In this document: one piece after another, positions 1 through 30,474 of the stretch | Layout of the letters: the number at the start of each line of letters is the position of its first letter | Position numbering within the stretch: position 1 is the stretch's first letter | Assembly (NCBI GenBank): GCA_965153355.1 | Contig: OZ231127.1 | Span: 44,144,001-44,208,000 of the forward strand | Direction: 5' to 3' | DNA: 64,000 nucleotides | DNA from: Flaccisagitta enflata | Taxonomy: Eukaryota > Chaetognatha > Sagittoidea > Aphragmophora | Position numbers and translations under genes: made by a program | The notes under the pieces: model-generated | Seen by the model: only the letters and a program-made list of their open reading frames with translations | Databases searched by the model: none | Told to the model about the DNA's origin: nothing

Positions 1-807
1 GAAGCGTACTTGTTGTTGTTGTTTGAAAGAGGAGCGTAATTGGTGTGGTTGCTATTTTTGTTTTTGCTATTGTTGTTGTTTTTGTTTTTCAAGTTGTCGC
101 GTTTGTTGGTCTGTGATTGCGTGTGAGTTTGCTGATCAAGAAATTTGTAAATGTCGATGATGTTATTAAGTCGCGTGTACGCGACTCTACAACCCGCTAT
201 GTCGGTCGGTCCGTCCGTCCGTCCGTCGGTAACACTTTGCTTTTTCGGGCGTTTTTGCATTTTCACTCGTGCCCAGATGCTTGGTTAACCTTTTAAGTAC
301 TGCCCCTGCCCTGTTTTTCTGCAAAAGAGAGAAAGGAAAACAAAAAATAATGTGAGAGTGTTACTGCGTTCATGGGGGAAAATAAGATAAGTGTTTTTCT
401 CTCAACCAGATGAGAGGTAAACACCAGTATTCTGCTTGTAACCGGTGTGCCGGTGCTGGCGAATTGCAAAGATAGTACGTCAAATGTGATCGCTATAAGC
501 CTATAACTATTTGCGTGAGTATGCTTCCACATAGAGGACACAGGGAAGACAGACTAACCGACCAATCGACTGGGACTCAGACTGTTTTTCTTTTGTTTTC
601 TTTGGCCGAAGGCGCATCGGGAAAGAACGGAAATGATCGCTTTCGACAAAACTGAAAAATGAAGCTCTTTTGTTTTTGATTCCTTTGGACTTCGGTAGCC
701 ATGGATTTGGCGTCATTTAGGTGCCATAATGCCGCTTCTCTTGCCTTGAGTACATAACTCATAGAGTAATGCAATGCTGTAACTTTTTTACAATTCACCT
801 GTGAGAA
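1..807. other. 5' flank of MORN1
   Basis: Short TTG-rich stretches at 1-95 and one truncated dispersed hairpin repeat at about 165-285. The rest shows no gene, repeat or promoter motif that I can support. Confidence 0.5.
165..285 (+). repeat. Dispersed hairpin repeat, truncated
   Basis: Opens with the hairpin AGTCGCG-TGTA-CGCGACT, then TCTACAACCCGC, a GGTCCGTCCGTC tract and CACTTTGCTTTTTCGGGCGTTTTTGCA, the left two thirds of the dispersed family described at 32448-32664. Confidence 0.75.
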
Positions 808-10008
<9,201 letters not shown>

Positions 10009-10442
10009 TAAGGGGGTTGGGGGAAGGGGGGGCGCTTAAGGACAGATTCAAGGATGTCCAATTGGTAATCAGTTTGTTTTGTTTTTTTTTTTTGACATGC
10101 GCGGTTGGTATAATCTTTCTTCTACCTGGTATTACATTGAGCGGAAAGCCTTGATGAGGCCTGTCCGATCCTTACTAACTTCCTGAATCTCGATATAATC
10201 ATGTGCAAACTTCGTATTTAGTCGCAAACTCGCTTTGTCCGTCCGCTGGTTGGTCCGTCCTTTGGTCCGTCGGTCCCTAACGCTTTAGCTGAAATGTGTA
10301 AAAACGTCTCTTTCCGTCCCTGCCCAATTGTCTATTACATCATAGTAAGTCCGCGTAACTTGTTCGTCATCTGTCTATTATTTCATTCATAGCTTCTTGC
10401 ATCATATAGTATTTCAGTCGTGTTTACTAAGCGGAATAATGA

Positions 10443-10448
10443 AATAAA
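10443..10448 (+). terminator. Possible MORN1 polyadenylation signal
   Basis: An AATAAA hexamer lies about 435 bp past the MORN1 stop codon in otherwise unremarkable sequence. No transcript evidence is available, and other A-rich hexamers follow near 10580. Confidence 0.35.
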
Positions 10449-10782
10449 AACCATCTTCTCCTTTGTTTCTGTCTTGGAACCATAATCTTCGATTCTTCTC
10501 TGTTAGGTGAGAGGAAAGAGAAAGACAAAGATGACAAAGTGAGAACCATGACCAATTATTGTCCACATGAAATCATTAAAAAATAAATCCAAAAACAATC
10601 ACATTTGAAATGATGTCGATGATCAAAGTGATAACTGAGTTTTCGATGCCTGACACTCAAATGAGAGTTTTTAGTCAGTGTAAAAAAACAAAAATCAAAT
10701 TGTCAAATTGACACATTGCCCACATTGACCACTTTGACCATTGACCAAAAATTACTATACAAGGCTCCTCGATTTCAAAACA

Positions 10783-10935
10783 AGGCCGGATACACGGCTA
10801 TCCAGTATCCAAGTCGCCCCCGGGTGGGCACTATGGAGGGACAGTGATGAAATAGGGCAATCAAGTATTTGGGTAGGCGCAGTGATTTATACCTTAAAAT
10901 CCAACTGACCGACAGACAGACGGACAGACGCAGCA
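10783..10935 (-). repeat. Dispersed hairpin repeat, truncated
   Basis: Head ACAAGGCCGGATACACGGC and CGGGTGGGCA followed by CCGACAGACAGACGGACAG. The hairpin end is missing. Lies between MORN1 and the Ly6-like gene, a 1.3-kb gap with nothing else recognised except a diverged copy near 10218-10330. Confidence 0.7.
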
Positions 10936-11336
10936 TTATCATTTTCACGATGGAAAAAACTATGAATGACGCAAATAATACGACGCAAAAATTGCTTATT
11001 ACAATAAATTCAAAGAAAAACAGTCAATCTGTAAGCAATTGCAAACGACTATAAATCAGCGTGGCCGGATTTCATTTATCGGTTGTCTGTATTGATATCA
11101 CATATAATAACACAAATAACACAATAACGTGCATTTGCGCCCAAGAAGAACGCAACCGTTTCTTGAGGCAAAATCCAATAAATTGTTTTTCGTCACGGAT
11201 ACTTGGATTTATCTGGGAGAGTCAATTTTCGGACGGTAGTAAGGCACGTGTATTTCACGGCGCAAATTTCTTCCATGCCTTAAGATGCGTTCGCGTGAAA
11301 CTCAATTGAAGCAGGTTTATGTAATTATGTACAAGG

Positions 11337-16180
<4,844 letters not shown>

Positions 16181-16181
16181 A

Positions 16182-17182
16182 AAAGCGTTAGGTGGTCAGC
16201 GGTACCCGTTGCCCCTATGTGAGTGTGTGGGTGTAAGGTGGTTAGAGGGGCAGTGGCCCCAAAGGGGCCTATGACCTATGCTGTTTTTTTTTAGCCTCAA
16301 GGCTGGGATTAGGGCTTGGAGGCTGGTATTGGGGCCTTGAGGCTGGGATTTGAGCCTCGAGACTGAGATTTGAGCCTCGAGGCTGGGATTGGAGCCTCGA
16401 GACTAGAATTAGGGCCTTCAGACTAGGATTTGAGCCTCGAGGCTGGCATTTGAGCCTCAAGGCTGGGATTTAAGCCTCCAGGCTGGGATTTGACCCTCTA
16501 GGCTGGGATTTGAGCCTCCAGGCTGGGATTTGAGCCTCCAGGCTGGGATTTGAGCCTCAAGGCTAGGATTTGGGCCTCTAGGGGGGGACTGGAGGAGGAG
16601 GAGGAGAAAATTCCCCTGTGTGAAAGCCAGAGATCCGGATCCGGAGCCGGATCTGGAGCCGGATGCGGTGGACGCGGTAATTATGCAGGGACGCGGGCGC
16701 GGAGGCGATCAGAGCTATGAGTCTCATAAGAGACGCGAACCCGGAGCCGGTTGCAATTGTGCAAACCAAGACGCGGACGCGGACGCGGTTATCTCAAACT
16801 TTTTTTCCAATTCCTTTTTTTCTATCTGCCTTTTTTTTCTTCCTCATTTTTTCTTCCTCATTTTGTCTTTCTTCCTCTTTTTTCTCTCTTCCTTTCTTTC
16901 TTTCACTCATTGTTTGTTTGTTTCATCGTTTCTGATTATGTTTTTTTACTTTGTTTCCCAACCTGTCCGTTTTTATATTTTCTTTCTTTCTTTCTTTCAA
17001 TTTTCCCTACCACTTTTTTTCTCGTCTTTTCCCTTTGTTTTCCTTCAGTTCTCTTTTTCATTCTTAATTTACGTTTGCCAAACGTCCCGTTTTCTTTCTG
17101 TCCGTTTGCCTTTCTTTCTATTTTCCTTTTCTTATTATTCCTTTCTTCCTTTTTTTTCCCTCTTTTTCCTTCTCTCCGTTTC

Positions 17183-17214
<32 letters not shown>

Positions 17215-17218
17215 TCAT

Positions 17219-17256
<38 letters not shown>

Positions 17257-17955
17257 TACCTTACTTTCTTTTTTCTTCCTTCCTTTCTTTTTTCTTCCTT
17301 CCTTCCTTCCTTCCTTCCTTCCTTCCTTTCTTTTTCTTTTTTTCTCTTTCCTTCTTTCTTTCTTTTTTTCTTTTTTCTTTTTTTTTCATATTTTCATTCT
17401 TTTAATCTTTTATTCTATTAATCTTTTATTCTTTCTTTCATTCTTTCATTCTTTCATTCTTTCATTCTTTCATTCTTTCTTTTTTTCTTTCAAAATCGCA
17501 GTCTTATGTTTTTTCGTTGTCTTTTTTTCATTCTTTCATTCTTCCATTCATTCATTCATTCTTCCATTCATTCATGCATTCAGTCATTCATTCATTCATT
17601 CATTCATTCATTCATTCATTCATTCATTCATTCTTTCTTTCTTTTTTTTCGTTTTAAACCATAGAATAGTCAGTGAAGGTAATTAGATGAAAAAAATCAC
17701 TAGATAAGACGCGGATGTGGAAATGACGCGGACGCGGCAAAAAATCCAGGAGGAGGAGATGGAGCCGGAGGTGGAATTTTAGGCAGGGAGGACGCGGAAC
17801 CGGAACTGGGGGAAAAGGAAATCTGAGGACGCGGAATGGATTGGAACCGGCGCTTTCCATGGTGGATAAGGAGTGGTCCCGGGGTAATATTTACCGCGAC
17901 CAAGGCCTCTGGTGAAAGCATAGGTCATCGGCCCCTTCGGGGCCGCTGCCCAAAA
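16182..17955 (-). mobile_element. Foldback-like element interrupted by a hAT-like insertion
   Basis: Starts ATAGTCGCAAAAGCGTTAGG and GGTCAGCGGTACCCG, has a minisatellite of GCCTCGAGGCTGGGATTTGA units to about 16600, and ends AGCATAGGTCATCGGCCCC/TTCGGGGCCGCTGCCC. Its right end is split off by the insertion at 16628-17911. Confidence 0.85.
16620..17919. mobile_element. hAT-like non-autonomous element, TSD GTGAAAGC
   Basis: Element 16628-17911 (1284 bp) lies between two perfect copies of GTGAAAGC. Termini are CAGAG and CTCTG, with CCGGATCCGGAGCC and GACGCGGACGCGG repeats inside both ends. The middle is an 860-bp pyrimidine tract of CTTT, CCTT and CATT units (about 16795-17660). Removing it restores an uninterrupted GTGAAAGCATAGGTC in the host element. 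No transposase is visible. Confidence 0.92.
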
Positions 17956-18008
17956 AGCGGTCTTAAGAGCCTATTTTGACTATAACATCATAAGTCACTT
18001 TTACAGTT

Positions 18009-18299
18009 TCAATTTTTTGAACTAGACACTTTTACATTGAGTACTTTCCAACACTTGATTTTCATGAATTGTATGGTCGAGTCGATTGCGGCGGAGGTGT
18101 TTCCACGTTCCGTAGTACAGTTTCCGGTAAGACCATGGATGTTGAGCAATCCTCCTTGGGCGTCTTCGATGGCGTAAATTCCGTCGCCGTAGACGACTTT
18201 GTTGCTTCCGTCTTCGGAGTAAGTCAGCGATGATCCGTGTGTGTGTTTCGTCGAGAATCCTCCTGAGCGCCGGATGAATTGGCAGTCGCCTAAGCCCGG
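18009..18299 (-). CDS. Orphan terminal coding exon, cysteine-containing, probably extracellular
   Basis: A minus-strand exon with a pyrimidine-containing tract and a TTAG acceptor just upstream (about 18300), reading in phase 1 to a stop at 18009-18011. The peptide contains DCQFIRRSGGFSTKH, a GDGIYAIED segment, a NCTT N-glycosylation sequon and KCW. GC-rich third positions and absence of repeats support coding. The upstream exon was not found: the 18330-18900 stretch is (GAAT)n, (AG)n and a dispersed repeat. It could belong to the signal-peptide exon at 28845-29050, with the plus-strand gene nested between them, but the obvious splice phases do not agree (phase 2 donor there, phase 1 acceptor here). 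Family not recognised. Confidence 0.5.
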   Translation of the reverse strand, partial: PGLGDCQFIRRSGGFSTKHTHGSSLTYSEDGSNKVVYGDGIYAIEDAQGGLLNIHGLTGNCTTERGNTSAAIDSTIQFMKIKCWKVLNVKVSSSKN

Positions 18300-18330
18300 A
18301 GAAATGAATGAGCAAATGCAAATGAACAAA

Positions 18331-18480
18331 TAGATAAATGAATGAATGAATGAATGAATGAATGAATGAATGAATGAATGAATGAATGAATGAATGAATG
18401 AATAAATGAATAGACGAAATGAATGAATAGATAGATGAATAAATGAATAGAGGAATAAATGAACGGATGAAAGAATGATA
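18331..18480 (+). repeat. (GAAT)n microsatellite
   Basis: Perfect ATGA/GAAT tetranucleotides to about 18412, then degenerate AAATGAATAGA units. A short (AG)n follows at 18571-18598. Confidence 0.95.
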
Positions 18481-18566
18481 AAATCAAGTGATGAATGATT
18501 GGGTGAAGGTGTACTATTTGAGAAGTGAAAAGCACGAATAATGGCTTAAACTTAAAGGTAAAGATA

Positions 18567-18601
<35 letters not shown>

Positions 18602-18634
18602 CGTAAGCATGAGCACGAGGACCCGAAAAGAAAC

Positions 18635-18745
18635 TACGCCGGATACAAGGCAATCCAGTCGCGGACGATTCGCGAGGATCAGTAATGCGAAAACTGCCCG
18701 GAATTCAAAATGAAACGGACGGACCGACCTACCGACCGACACGGC
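18635..18745 (-). repeat. Dispersed hairpin repeat, truncated
   Basis: CGCCGGATACAAGGCAATCC, CAGTCGCGGACGATTCG, then GGACGGACCGACC units, immediately upstream of the 272-aa gene. Confidence 0.6.
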
Positions 18746-18921
18746 GTAACAGGATGCACTCTGACAAGTAAGTGATTAACCATGAATCAGCAAATTCGGA
18801 ATCAGTTTTTGGATTTGAGGGTAGTTTTGAGTCTTAGTGAAATAGTTTAGGAAGTAAACTGAATTAAGTTAGGAAGCCAATAGGGAAAATTCAGACCAAA
18901 AATTGCGAGGTGATTGGAATC

Positions 18922-23931
<5,010 letters not shown>

Positions 23932-24406
23932 GACGAAGGAAGACGTCCTCAATGAGGAAAATCTGGAAGAGGCGGAAGTGGATGGTAGATAGCAGATGAG
24001 TGAAGGCAGAAAGAGACGCGCTGTTGTTTACCTATGTCACATACTAGGAAGGCCTTAAGAGGAGGGAGCTGATGCGTACAGATTAGATCTTTTTAACGGA
24101 TCAGAATCGGGTGTAACGCGACAGAAGACAGAAGGAATCGTTGCTCATTTGGCGGAGTGATGGAGGGGGTAAATGTATCAGAACATCAGAAATCAATAGA
24201 TAGGCTTGAATCGAATCGAAAATCATCACTACTCTCACTGAAATATTGACAATACATAAGAAGTTCGTCAACGAGAAAATCAAGTTTATTTTTTAGTATG
24301 TTGGTCCAGGAATGAAAAAAAATATGTCGCCATCTGGGTTCCATAGTGATACAGTTTATGGCGTTCATTGACATTGAGAATTATTGAGACACCAATGAAC
24401 AACAGA

Positions 24407-24640
24407 ATACCGTATTTTTTCTAAAAAGCGCCCAGGCGCTTTTGAAATTGAAATAAAACTTGGCTTTTTAACCCTCCAATCAGCGCCCCCTTTATATTTG
24501 AAACTGGTTCATTGTGTTGTTTTATATCATCATTTTACTCAATGTTTCTGTTCAAATTTCTTCTGAAAAGTATAACGCTAAGAAAAAAAAGAGGGGGGCG
24601 CTTTTTGGAGGGGGGGCGCTTTTTAGAAAAAATACGGTAT
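24407..24640. mobile_element. Palindromic MITE, ISL2EU-like
   Basis: Element 24409-24638 between AT dinucleotides. Terminal inverted repeats ACCGTATTTTTTCTAAAAAG and GCGCCC; short loop with further GCGCCCCC motifs. ACCGTATTT ends with an AT duplication resemble ISL2EU-type miniature elements; that assignment is inference. Confidence 0.75.
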
Positions 24641-24877
24641 ACAAAAGTGAATGTATGGGGCTTAGGTACTTCACCGGGCAAAAGTTGGGAGTATCATTTC
24701 AACTTGATCAATGTTTTTTCCCTAAAATGCCTCTTTTTATATTTTTTTTGTGGACTTAAAGTTACACGTAAATGTCAATTTGGGAATAAATGATATTTTG
24801 TATAGTGTTTTCTTTAAAAAAGTAGTTATTTTTCTTAAAAAATCATGATTTGTAAGACATGAAACGGCAAAACATCG

Positions 24878-25076
24878 AGACTTGAATGATTGATTACTCC
24901 CGGATACAAAAAATTTGCAGGAGTCAAGACAGACATATCTTTTATGTCTGAAAATGCATAAGTGAGTGACCTTGAATTCATGATACGTTCGAAACTTGAA
25001 TGATTGATTACTCCTGGATACAAAAAAATTTGCAGGAGTCAAGACAATCCTATCTTTTATGTCTGAAGATGCATAA
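24878..25076 (+). repeat. 113-bp tandem duplication
   Basis: Two units beginning GACTTGAATGATTGATTACT (with CC/CT variation) and containing GGATACAAAAAATTTGCAGG and TATCTTTTATGTCTGA. Confidence 0.85.
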
Positions 25077-25242
25077 CTTCCTAACTAGAAGAGAGCTCAC
25101 ATTAAAAATGTGGATTTACAAATCATGAAGAAAATTATAACAGCTGTTAATCACTTTATATCAAGTAAGCAAGGAGAGAAAAAAATTTTCAACTTATGCT
25201 GTTTGAAGCACCCAAGTATGGGCCCAGTTATCAGAATACACA

Positions 25243-25841
25243 CAGTACGATGGGAGCAAAGTCGACCAAGACTGGAGGATAGATTTTAAGTATCAAAATT
25301 TCATTTGATAAAAAAAAACAATTAAGATCTATGCTAATTAAAGATTGCTTTATTGCTTGAATATATTGACTTCTCTCATTCTTCAATTTGTGATTTGACT
25401 TCATCAGGACTTCATTTTCAAATGTTCTAACCTAGCTCATCAGATTAAACAGAAAATTTTGTATAATTTGGAAAAAAAAATCAGCTCAATTGGATCATTT
25501 TTACAAGTTTTTTGCATGTTTTAAGCTTTGCCCGGATATTAATTTACATAATTGTTCTTCCAGAAAAATAGCTGTAAAACCTGTAGAAATAGTCCAATTG
25601 AGCTAATATTTTTTCTCAAATTATATAAAATTTTTAACCCAATTTGATAGGCTAAGTTAGAATGATGAAAAATGAAGTCCCAATGAAGTCAAACCACAAG
25701 TTGAAGATTGAGAAAAGCTAACATATTCGAGCAATAGAGCAACTCTTAATTATATAAATCTCGATTTTTAAAAAATCAAAAAAAATCAAAATCCCAAAAA
25801 TCTATCCTCCAGTCTAGGTCGTCTTTGCTCCCATAGTACTG
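25243..25841. mobile_element. Tc1/mariner-like snapback MITE
   Basis: Termini CAGTACGATGGGAGCAAAGTC and its complement near 25841. The arms stay complementary almost to the centre (about 25540). The right flank is TA and the left is CA, so the TA duplication is imperfect. Same family as 32702-33319. Confidence 0.8.
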
Positions 25842-25974
25842 TAGGGCAAGAGTCTTATCGAGAATTATCCTCCAAATTCATGAAGTCCATGGTTATTCTC
25901 ATTTGATACAAATAATCTTGACATTTAAAACTCATTTTTCATGTAATCACAAAGTGTATCCTCTCTTCATCTTT

Positions 25975-26260
25975 TTATTTCCCAAGTATTGATAAACATC
26001 GCAAATGGAAGACAGACATCTTCTGCTGTCTCCTGGCCGTTTGCCGTGAAGCCGCGCGAGATGGACAGCAGAACTGGAGGATCTTCCGGTTCCAAAAGCG
26101 ACGCGGGGACAACGAATCCCCTGTGCTGTCATCGATGGCCTACAAGAGAGGGCAGGAAGGGGAGGGGGAGAAAGGTTAAGGACAAAATGTGTTGGGTTTT
26201 TTTTCCGCACGAGGGTAGACGTACATATAGACCGGTGATTTTGAAGGCTACACTCGGCTA
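25975..26260. other. Candidate coding exon, strand undecided
   Basis: A GC-rich, non-repetitive island between AT-rich transposon relics. On the plus strand an acceptor-like CTTTTTATTTCCCAAG at about 25985 opens a frame with KWKTDIFCCLLAVCREAARD and GDNESPVLSSMAYKRG, with a possible donor at about 26177 or a stop near 26260. On the minus strand an equally good pyrimidine tract and TTGTAG acceptor at about 26143 opens frames of comparable length. I do not recognise any of the translations. It may be one exon of a gene whose other exons were not found, or a processed fragment. Confidence 0.3.
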
Positions 26261-26396
26261 AGGGAAAAGGAAACTAGTGGCCTTCGCCATATTGTGTTCC
26301 ACGAAAACTTGATTTGGCGTGAAAAAGAAAGGCAATAATTCATAAAATAAATCTAGTAATAATAACCAGAAAAATTGGTGTTGTAAATAATGGCCG

Positions 26397-26556
26397 CCTG
26401 TGGGCGGCCTAACTACCATCCATGGGCGACCTCACTGCCGCCTATGGGTGGCCTCACTGCCACCTGTGGGCGGTCCCACTGCCGCCTGTGGACGGTCCCA
26501 CAGCCACCTGTGGGTGGTCCCACTGCTGCCTTTGGGCGGTTCCACTGCCGCCTGTG
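26397..26556 (+). repeat. 22-bp minisatellite
   Basis: About seven units of GGGCGGTCCCACTGCCGCCTGT with 1-4 changes each, leading into (GT)n at 26558-26650. Confidence 0.9.
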
Positions 26557-26557
26557 A

Positions 26558-26623
<66 letters not shown>

Positions 26624-26659
26624 ATGTGTGTGTGTGTGTATATGTGTGTGAGGGTTGTG

Positions 26660-28575
26660 TGACATACATTGGAGAATACAGGGCTGTGTGACATATTAAG
26701 GATAATTGTGATGGGTCCGGATTAAACACCAGTGAGAGCTCCAAAGGCTCTCATCCTTAAGTAAAGTAGGGTTGAGTAGTAATGTTGTCCAACTTTCATA
26801 CATTGGAACAAACTGGGTAGTGTGACATACATCAAAGAATAAAGGGCTGTGTGACATACATCAGAGAAAACTGGGTGGTGTGACATATCAGAGAATTCTG
26901 GACTGTGTGTTATACATTGGAGAAAACTTGGTAATGTGACATACATTTGAGAATTCTGGGCTGTGTGACGCACTTTGGAGAATTCTGGGCTCTGTGACAT
27001 ACATTAGAGAAATCTGGGTCTTGTGACATACATGGGAGAATTTTGCGCTGTGTGACATATACAGGAGAAAACTGGGTGGTGTGACATACATCGGAGAATT
27101 CTGGGCTGTGTGACATACATCAGAGAAAACTGGGTGGTGTGACATACATCAGAGAATTCTGGACTGTGTGACATACATTGGAGAAAACTGGGTTGTGTGA
27201 CATACATTGGAGAATTCTGGGCTATGTGACATACATTGGAGAAAACTGGGTGGTGTGACATACATTGGAGAATTCTGGGCTGTGTCACATACATCGGAGA
27301 AGATTGGGTTGTGTGACATACATTGGAAAATTCTGGGTTGGGTGACATACATCGGAGAAAACTGGGTGGTGTGACATACATCGGAGAATTCTGGGCTGTG
27401 TGACATACATCGGAGAAAACTGGGTGGTGTGACATACATTGGAGAATTCTGGGCTATGTGACATACATCGGAGAAAACTGGGTGGTGTGACATACATCGG
27501 AGAATTCTGGGCTGTGTGACATACATCGGAGAAAACTGGGTGGTGTGACATACATCGGAGAATTCTAAGCTGTGTGACATACATTGGAGAAAACTGGGTG
27601 GTGTGACATACATCGGAGAATTCTGGGCTGTGTGACATACATCGGAGAATTCTGGGCCGTGTGACATACAGCGGAGAAAACTGGGTGGAGTGACATACAT
27701 TGGAGAATTCTGGGCTATGTGACATACATCGGAGAAAACTGGGTGGTGTGACATACATCGGAGAATTCTGGGCTGTGTGACATACATCCGAGAAAACTGG
27801 GTGGTGTGACATACATCGGAGAATTCTAAGCTGTGTGACATACATCGGAGAAAACTGGGTGGTGTGACATACATCGGAGAATTCTGGGCTGTGTGACATA
27901 CATCGGAGAATTCTGGGCCATGTGACATACAGCGGAGAAAACTGGGTGGTGTGACATACATTGGAGAATTCTGGACTGTGTGACATACATTGGAGAAAAC
28001 TGGGTTGTGTGACATACATTGGAGAATTCTGGGCTATGTGACATACATCGGAGAAAACTGGGTGGTGTGACATACATTGGAGAATTCTGGGTTGTGTGAC
28101 ATACATCGGAGAAAGCTGAGTGGTGCGACATACATCGGAGAATTCTGGGCTGTGTGACATACACCGGAGAAAACTGGGTGGTGTGACATACATTAGAGAA
28201 TTCTGGGCTATGTGACATACATCGGTGAAAACTGGGTGGTGTGACATACATCGGATAATTCTGGGCTGTGTGACATACATCGGAAAAAACTGGGTGGTGT
28301 GACATACATCGGAGAATTCTAAGCTGTGTGACATACATCAGAGAAAACTGGGTGGTGTGACATACATCGGATAATTCTGGGCTAGGTGACATACATCGGA
28401 GGAAACTGGGTGGTGTGACATACACCGGAGAATTCTGGGCTGTGTGACATACATAGGAGAAAACTGGGTGGTGTGACATACATCAGATAATTCTGGGCTG
28501 TGTGACATACATCGGAGACTTCTGGGCCGTGTGACATACATTGGAGAAAACTGGGTTGCGTGACATACATTTTTA
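26660..28575 (+). repeat. 29/58-bp minisatellite array
   Basis: Alternating half-units GACATACATCGGAGAATTCT(GGGCTGTGT) and GACATACATCGGAGAAAACT(GGGTGGTGT), about 65 halves in 1.9 kb. Because 29 is not a multiple of three and the units lack stops in reverse, several long minus-strand frames (up to 349 codons) arise. They are not genes. Confidence 0.95.
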
Positions 28576-28755
28576 CATAGGGAAAAACTGGGACGGACGG
28601 AGAATTTTTGAATACTTAGTGTTCCACTATCGTGGAACACAAAAAAACGAAAAAAGAAAAGGCAACACGAGCAAGCAACGGACAGACGAGCCGACCGACT
28701 AATAAGGACTGACGTGAATCGATTGTGTCAGTCAGTGCGTCCGCGGCCTACGGAA

Positions 28756-28759
<4 letters not shown>

Positions 28760-28833
<74 letters not shown>
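28760..28833 (+). repeat. (CT)n microsatellite
   Basis: In the sense of the minus-strand signal-peptide exon this is (AG)n just after its possible donor. Confidence 0.95.
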
Positions 28834-28835
<2 letters not shown>

Positions 28836-28844
28836 GAACCTGGG

Positions 28845-29050
28845 TGTACACCTGGCGTACCAATGATTGACTTGGAATCCCGTCCTTCCGCCTCCACCTC
28901 CCCACGTGGCGGACATGATTGGGGCGTTGGCGGCCTCTTGCAGCCAATTGGGCCAATTAGCGAAAGGTAAAATGAGGTTGGCCGAAGATTTTTGAGACGC
29001 GAATAGCACGAAGGATATCGCTACGGCAGAAATGATGACGGGGCGCATTG
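28845..29050 (-). CDS. Signal-peptide exon of an unidentified secreted protein
   Basis: The minus-strand frame begins with ATG at about 29050 and encodes a clear signal peptide (MRPVIISAVAISFVLFASQ, probable cleavage after SSA). Next come ANLILPFANWPNWLQEAAN, a glycine run, and FQVNHWYARC. It runs to possible donors at about 28849 or 28839 (AG|GTGTAC or AG|GTTCGT), directly followed in sense by an (AG)n tract, as at several confirmed 5' splice sites in this window. Downstream exons were not found with confidence. The family is not recognised. The orphan exon at 18009-18299 is the only obvious minus-strand candidate partner. Confidence 0.5.
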
Positions 29051-29544
29051 TCGTCTTAATATATTTATTTTTAAAATGTTCACTGCTTAGTTCGAAATGA
29101 AGGACGGTCGGTCGTTGTAGGGATCGGTGCAATTCGATTAGATGTGGGCCACTATGGCTGAAGAGCTGCAAATCAAAGATTCCGTTTGGTATTTTGAAAA
29201 GTGTTTTAGTATTTAGTCTTTAACAAGCCTCTTCTCTTCTCTTCTCTTGCCCTTTCAGTTGTCCTGCTTAACCCCGTTTTATTGTGTTTGTGGGAGCGAA
29301 ATAAAAAGAAATATTTTGCTTTTGCAAGTCATCAATGCCTTCGCAACTACGTATCAGTTGATACGTCGTCGGAATCGTCGTGATCATCAGCAACGTCGTC
29401 GTCGTTAAATCCTTCACGACCATCGTCGTCGTCATCCTCGTCGCTTCAATGGTCGCCGCCTTTAAGATCATCTTCTTCCGCGTCGAGAGAAAACGGATAA
29501 ACGAGAAAAAACCGTCTCAGGGGGCGTTTCTAGTCAAAGACAAT

Positions 29545-29800
29545 CGCGTTTTTAACGGGCCACTCGGTCGCTCGCTACGTTCGTTCGCTCACACCGCTTA
29601 CTCGGCTCACTCGCTTCACAGCACTCTGGTTTACTAAGCTTGCTTTGCTCACTCGCTCCATCCACAGGCTCGCTCACTCACTTACTTCGCTCACTCCCTA
29701 GTGGGACAGTTGAAGAACTTGAATATGTGTTCACGGTGTAAACGCGTTTCACGGGAACAACCGCGCTTTTCATCTTCACGAGAAACACGCCCTTACTGAT
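29545..29800 (+). repeat. GAGTGAGC-rich dispersed repeat, copy 2
   Basis: CGCTCACTCGCT-type units followed by GAATATGTGTTCACGG and ACACGCCC, the inverted relative of 21200-21415. Confidence 0.55.
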
Positions 29801-29884
29801 GGACGCGTACAGATGAAATCCAATCCTGACCGCCCAACTCCCGGACCAACCACACTTGGCCCTTCTCAAGAGTCTTGAGACGCG

Positions 29885-29983
29885 GAGGAGGCGCAGAATC
29901 CAAAATGGATCAAATTGCGTTATTGCTTCTGCTTGACTTGTTCCCGAAGCAATATATATCAACGAAAGACCCCCATATTGCCT

Positions 29984-30028
<45 letters not shown>

Positions 30029-30470
30029 GGAGCGACAGACAGACAGACAAACAGAGGGAGACAAACAGTCAAACAGACAACACTCTTTTCATTGGGTAAG
30101 GACAAAGTTTACAAGGACATGAGGTTGAAATTTTGCCTGAATTCAATGACATTTTAAAGACGGAAATCTTGGAAAAATTTAGTGTTATGTTTTAGATTTT
30201 AATGTATCCATAGAAAATACAATAATCATAATTTGTCTTAATATATTAAATAAACTTTTTGTTTCAATAAATTCAAGTTAATGTATAACACTATATTTTT
30301 AAAAAATCAAATACTACACAATAAATATAAACTGTAGACATCATTATTTCATTACAGTAATAAAACTTTGATTAAATATAAGGGACAATGCTAAAAACAT
30401 TTCCGCTTATAATTTGGAAAAAATTTAGGGAGATCCCAGCCTCAGAAACTTTTTACTGGTCCTCTTAAAA
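29885..30470. other. AT-rich spacer with (AG)n, no gene seen
   Basis: (AG)n at 29990-30026 and impure GACA repeats to 30085, then AT-rich sequence with no recognised feature. Confidence 0.5.
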
Positions 30471-30474
30471 AAAT

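Noticed and set aside
16751-17686. 311-codon F/S-rich frame
   Set aside because: Translation of a CTTT/CATT pyrimidine tract inside a hAT-like element.
27285-28334. 349-codon repetitive minus-strand open frame
   Set aside because: Product of the 29-bp minisatellite. Overlapping frames of similar length exist in the same array and there is no splice or start context.
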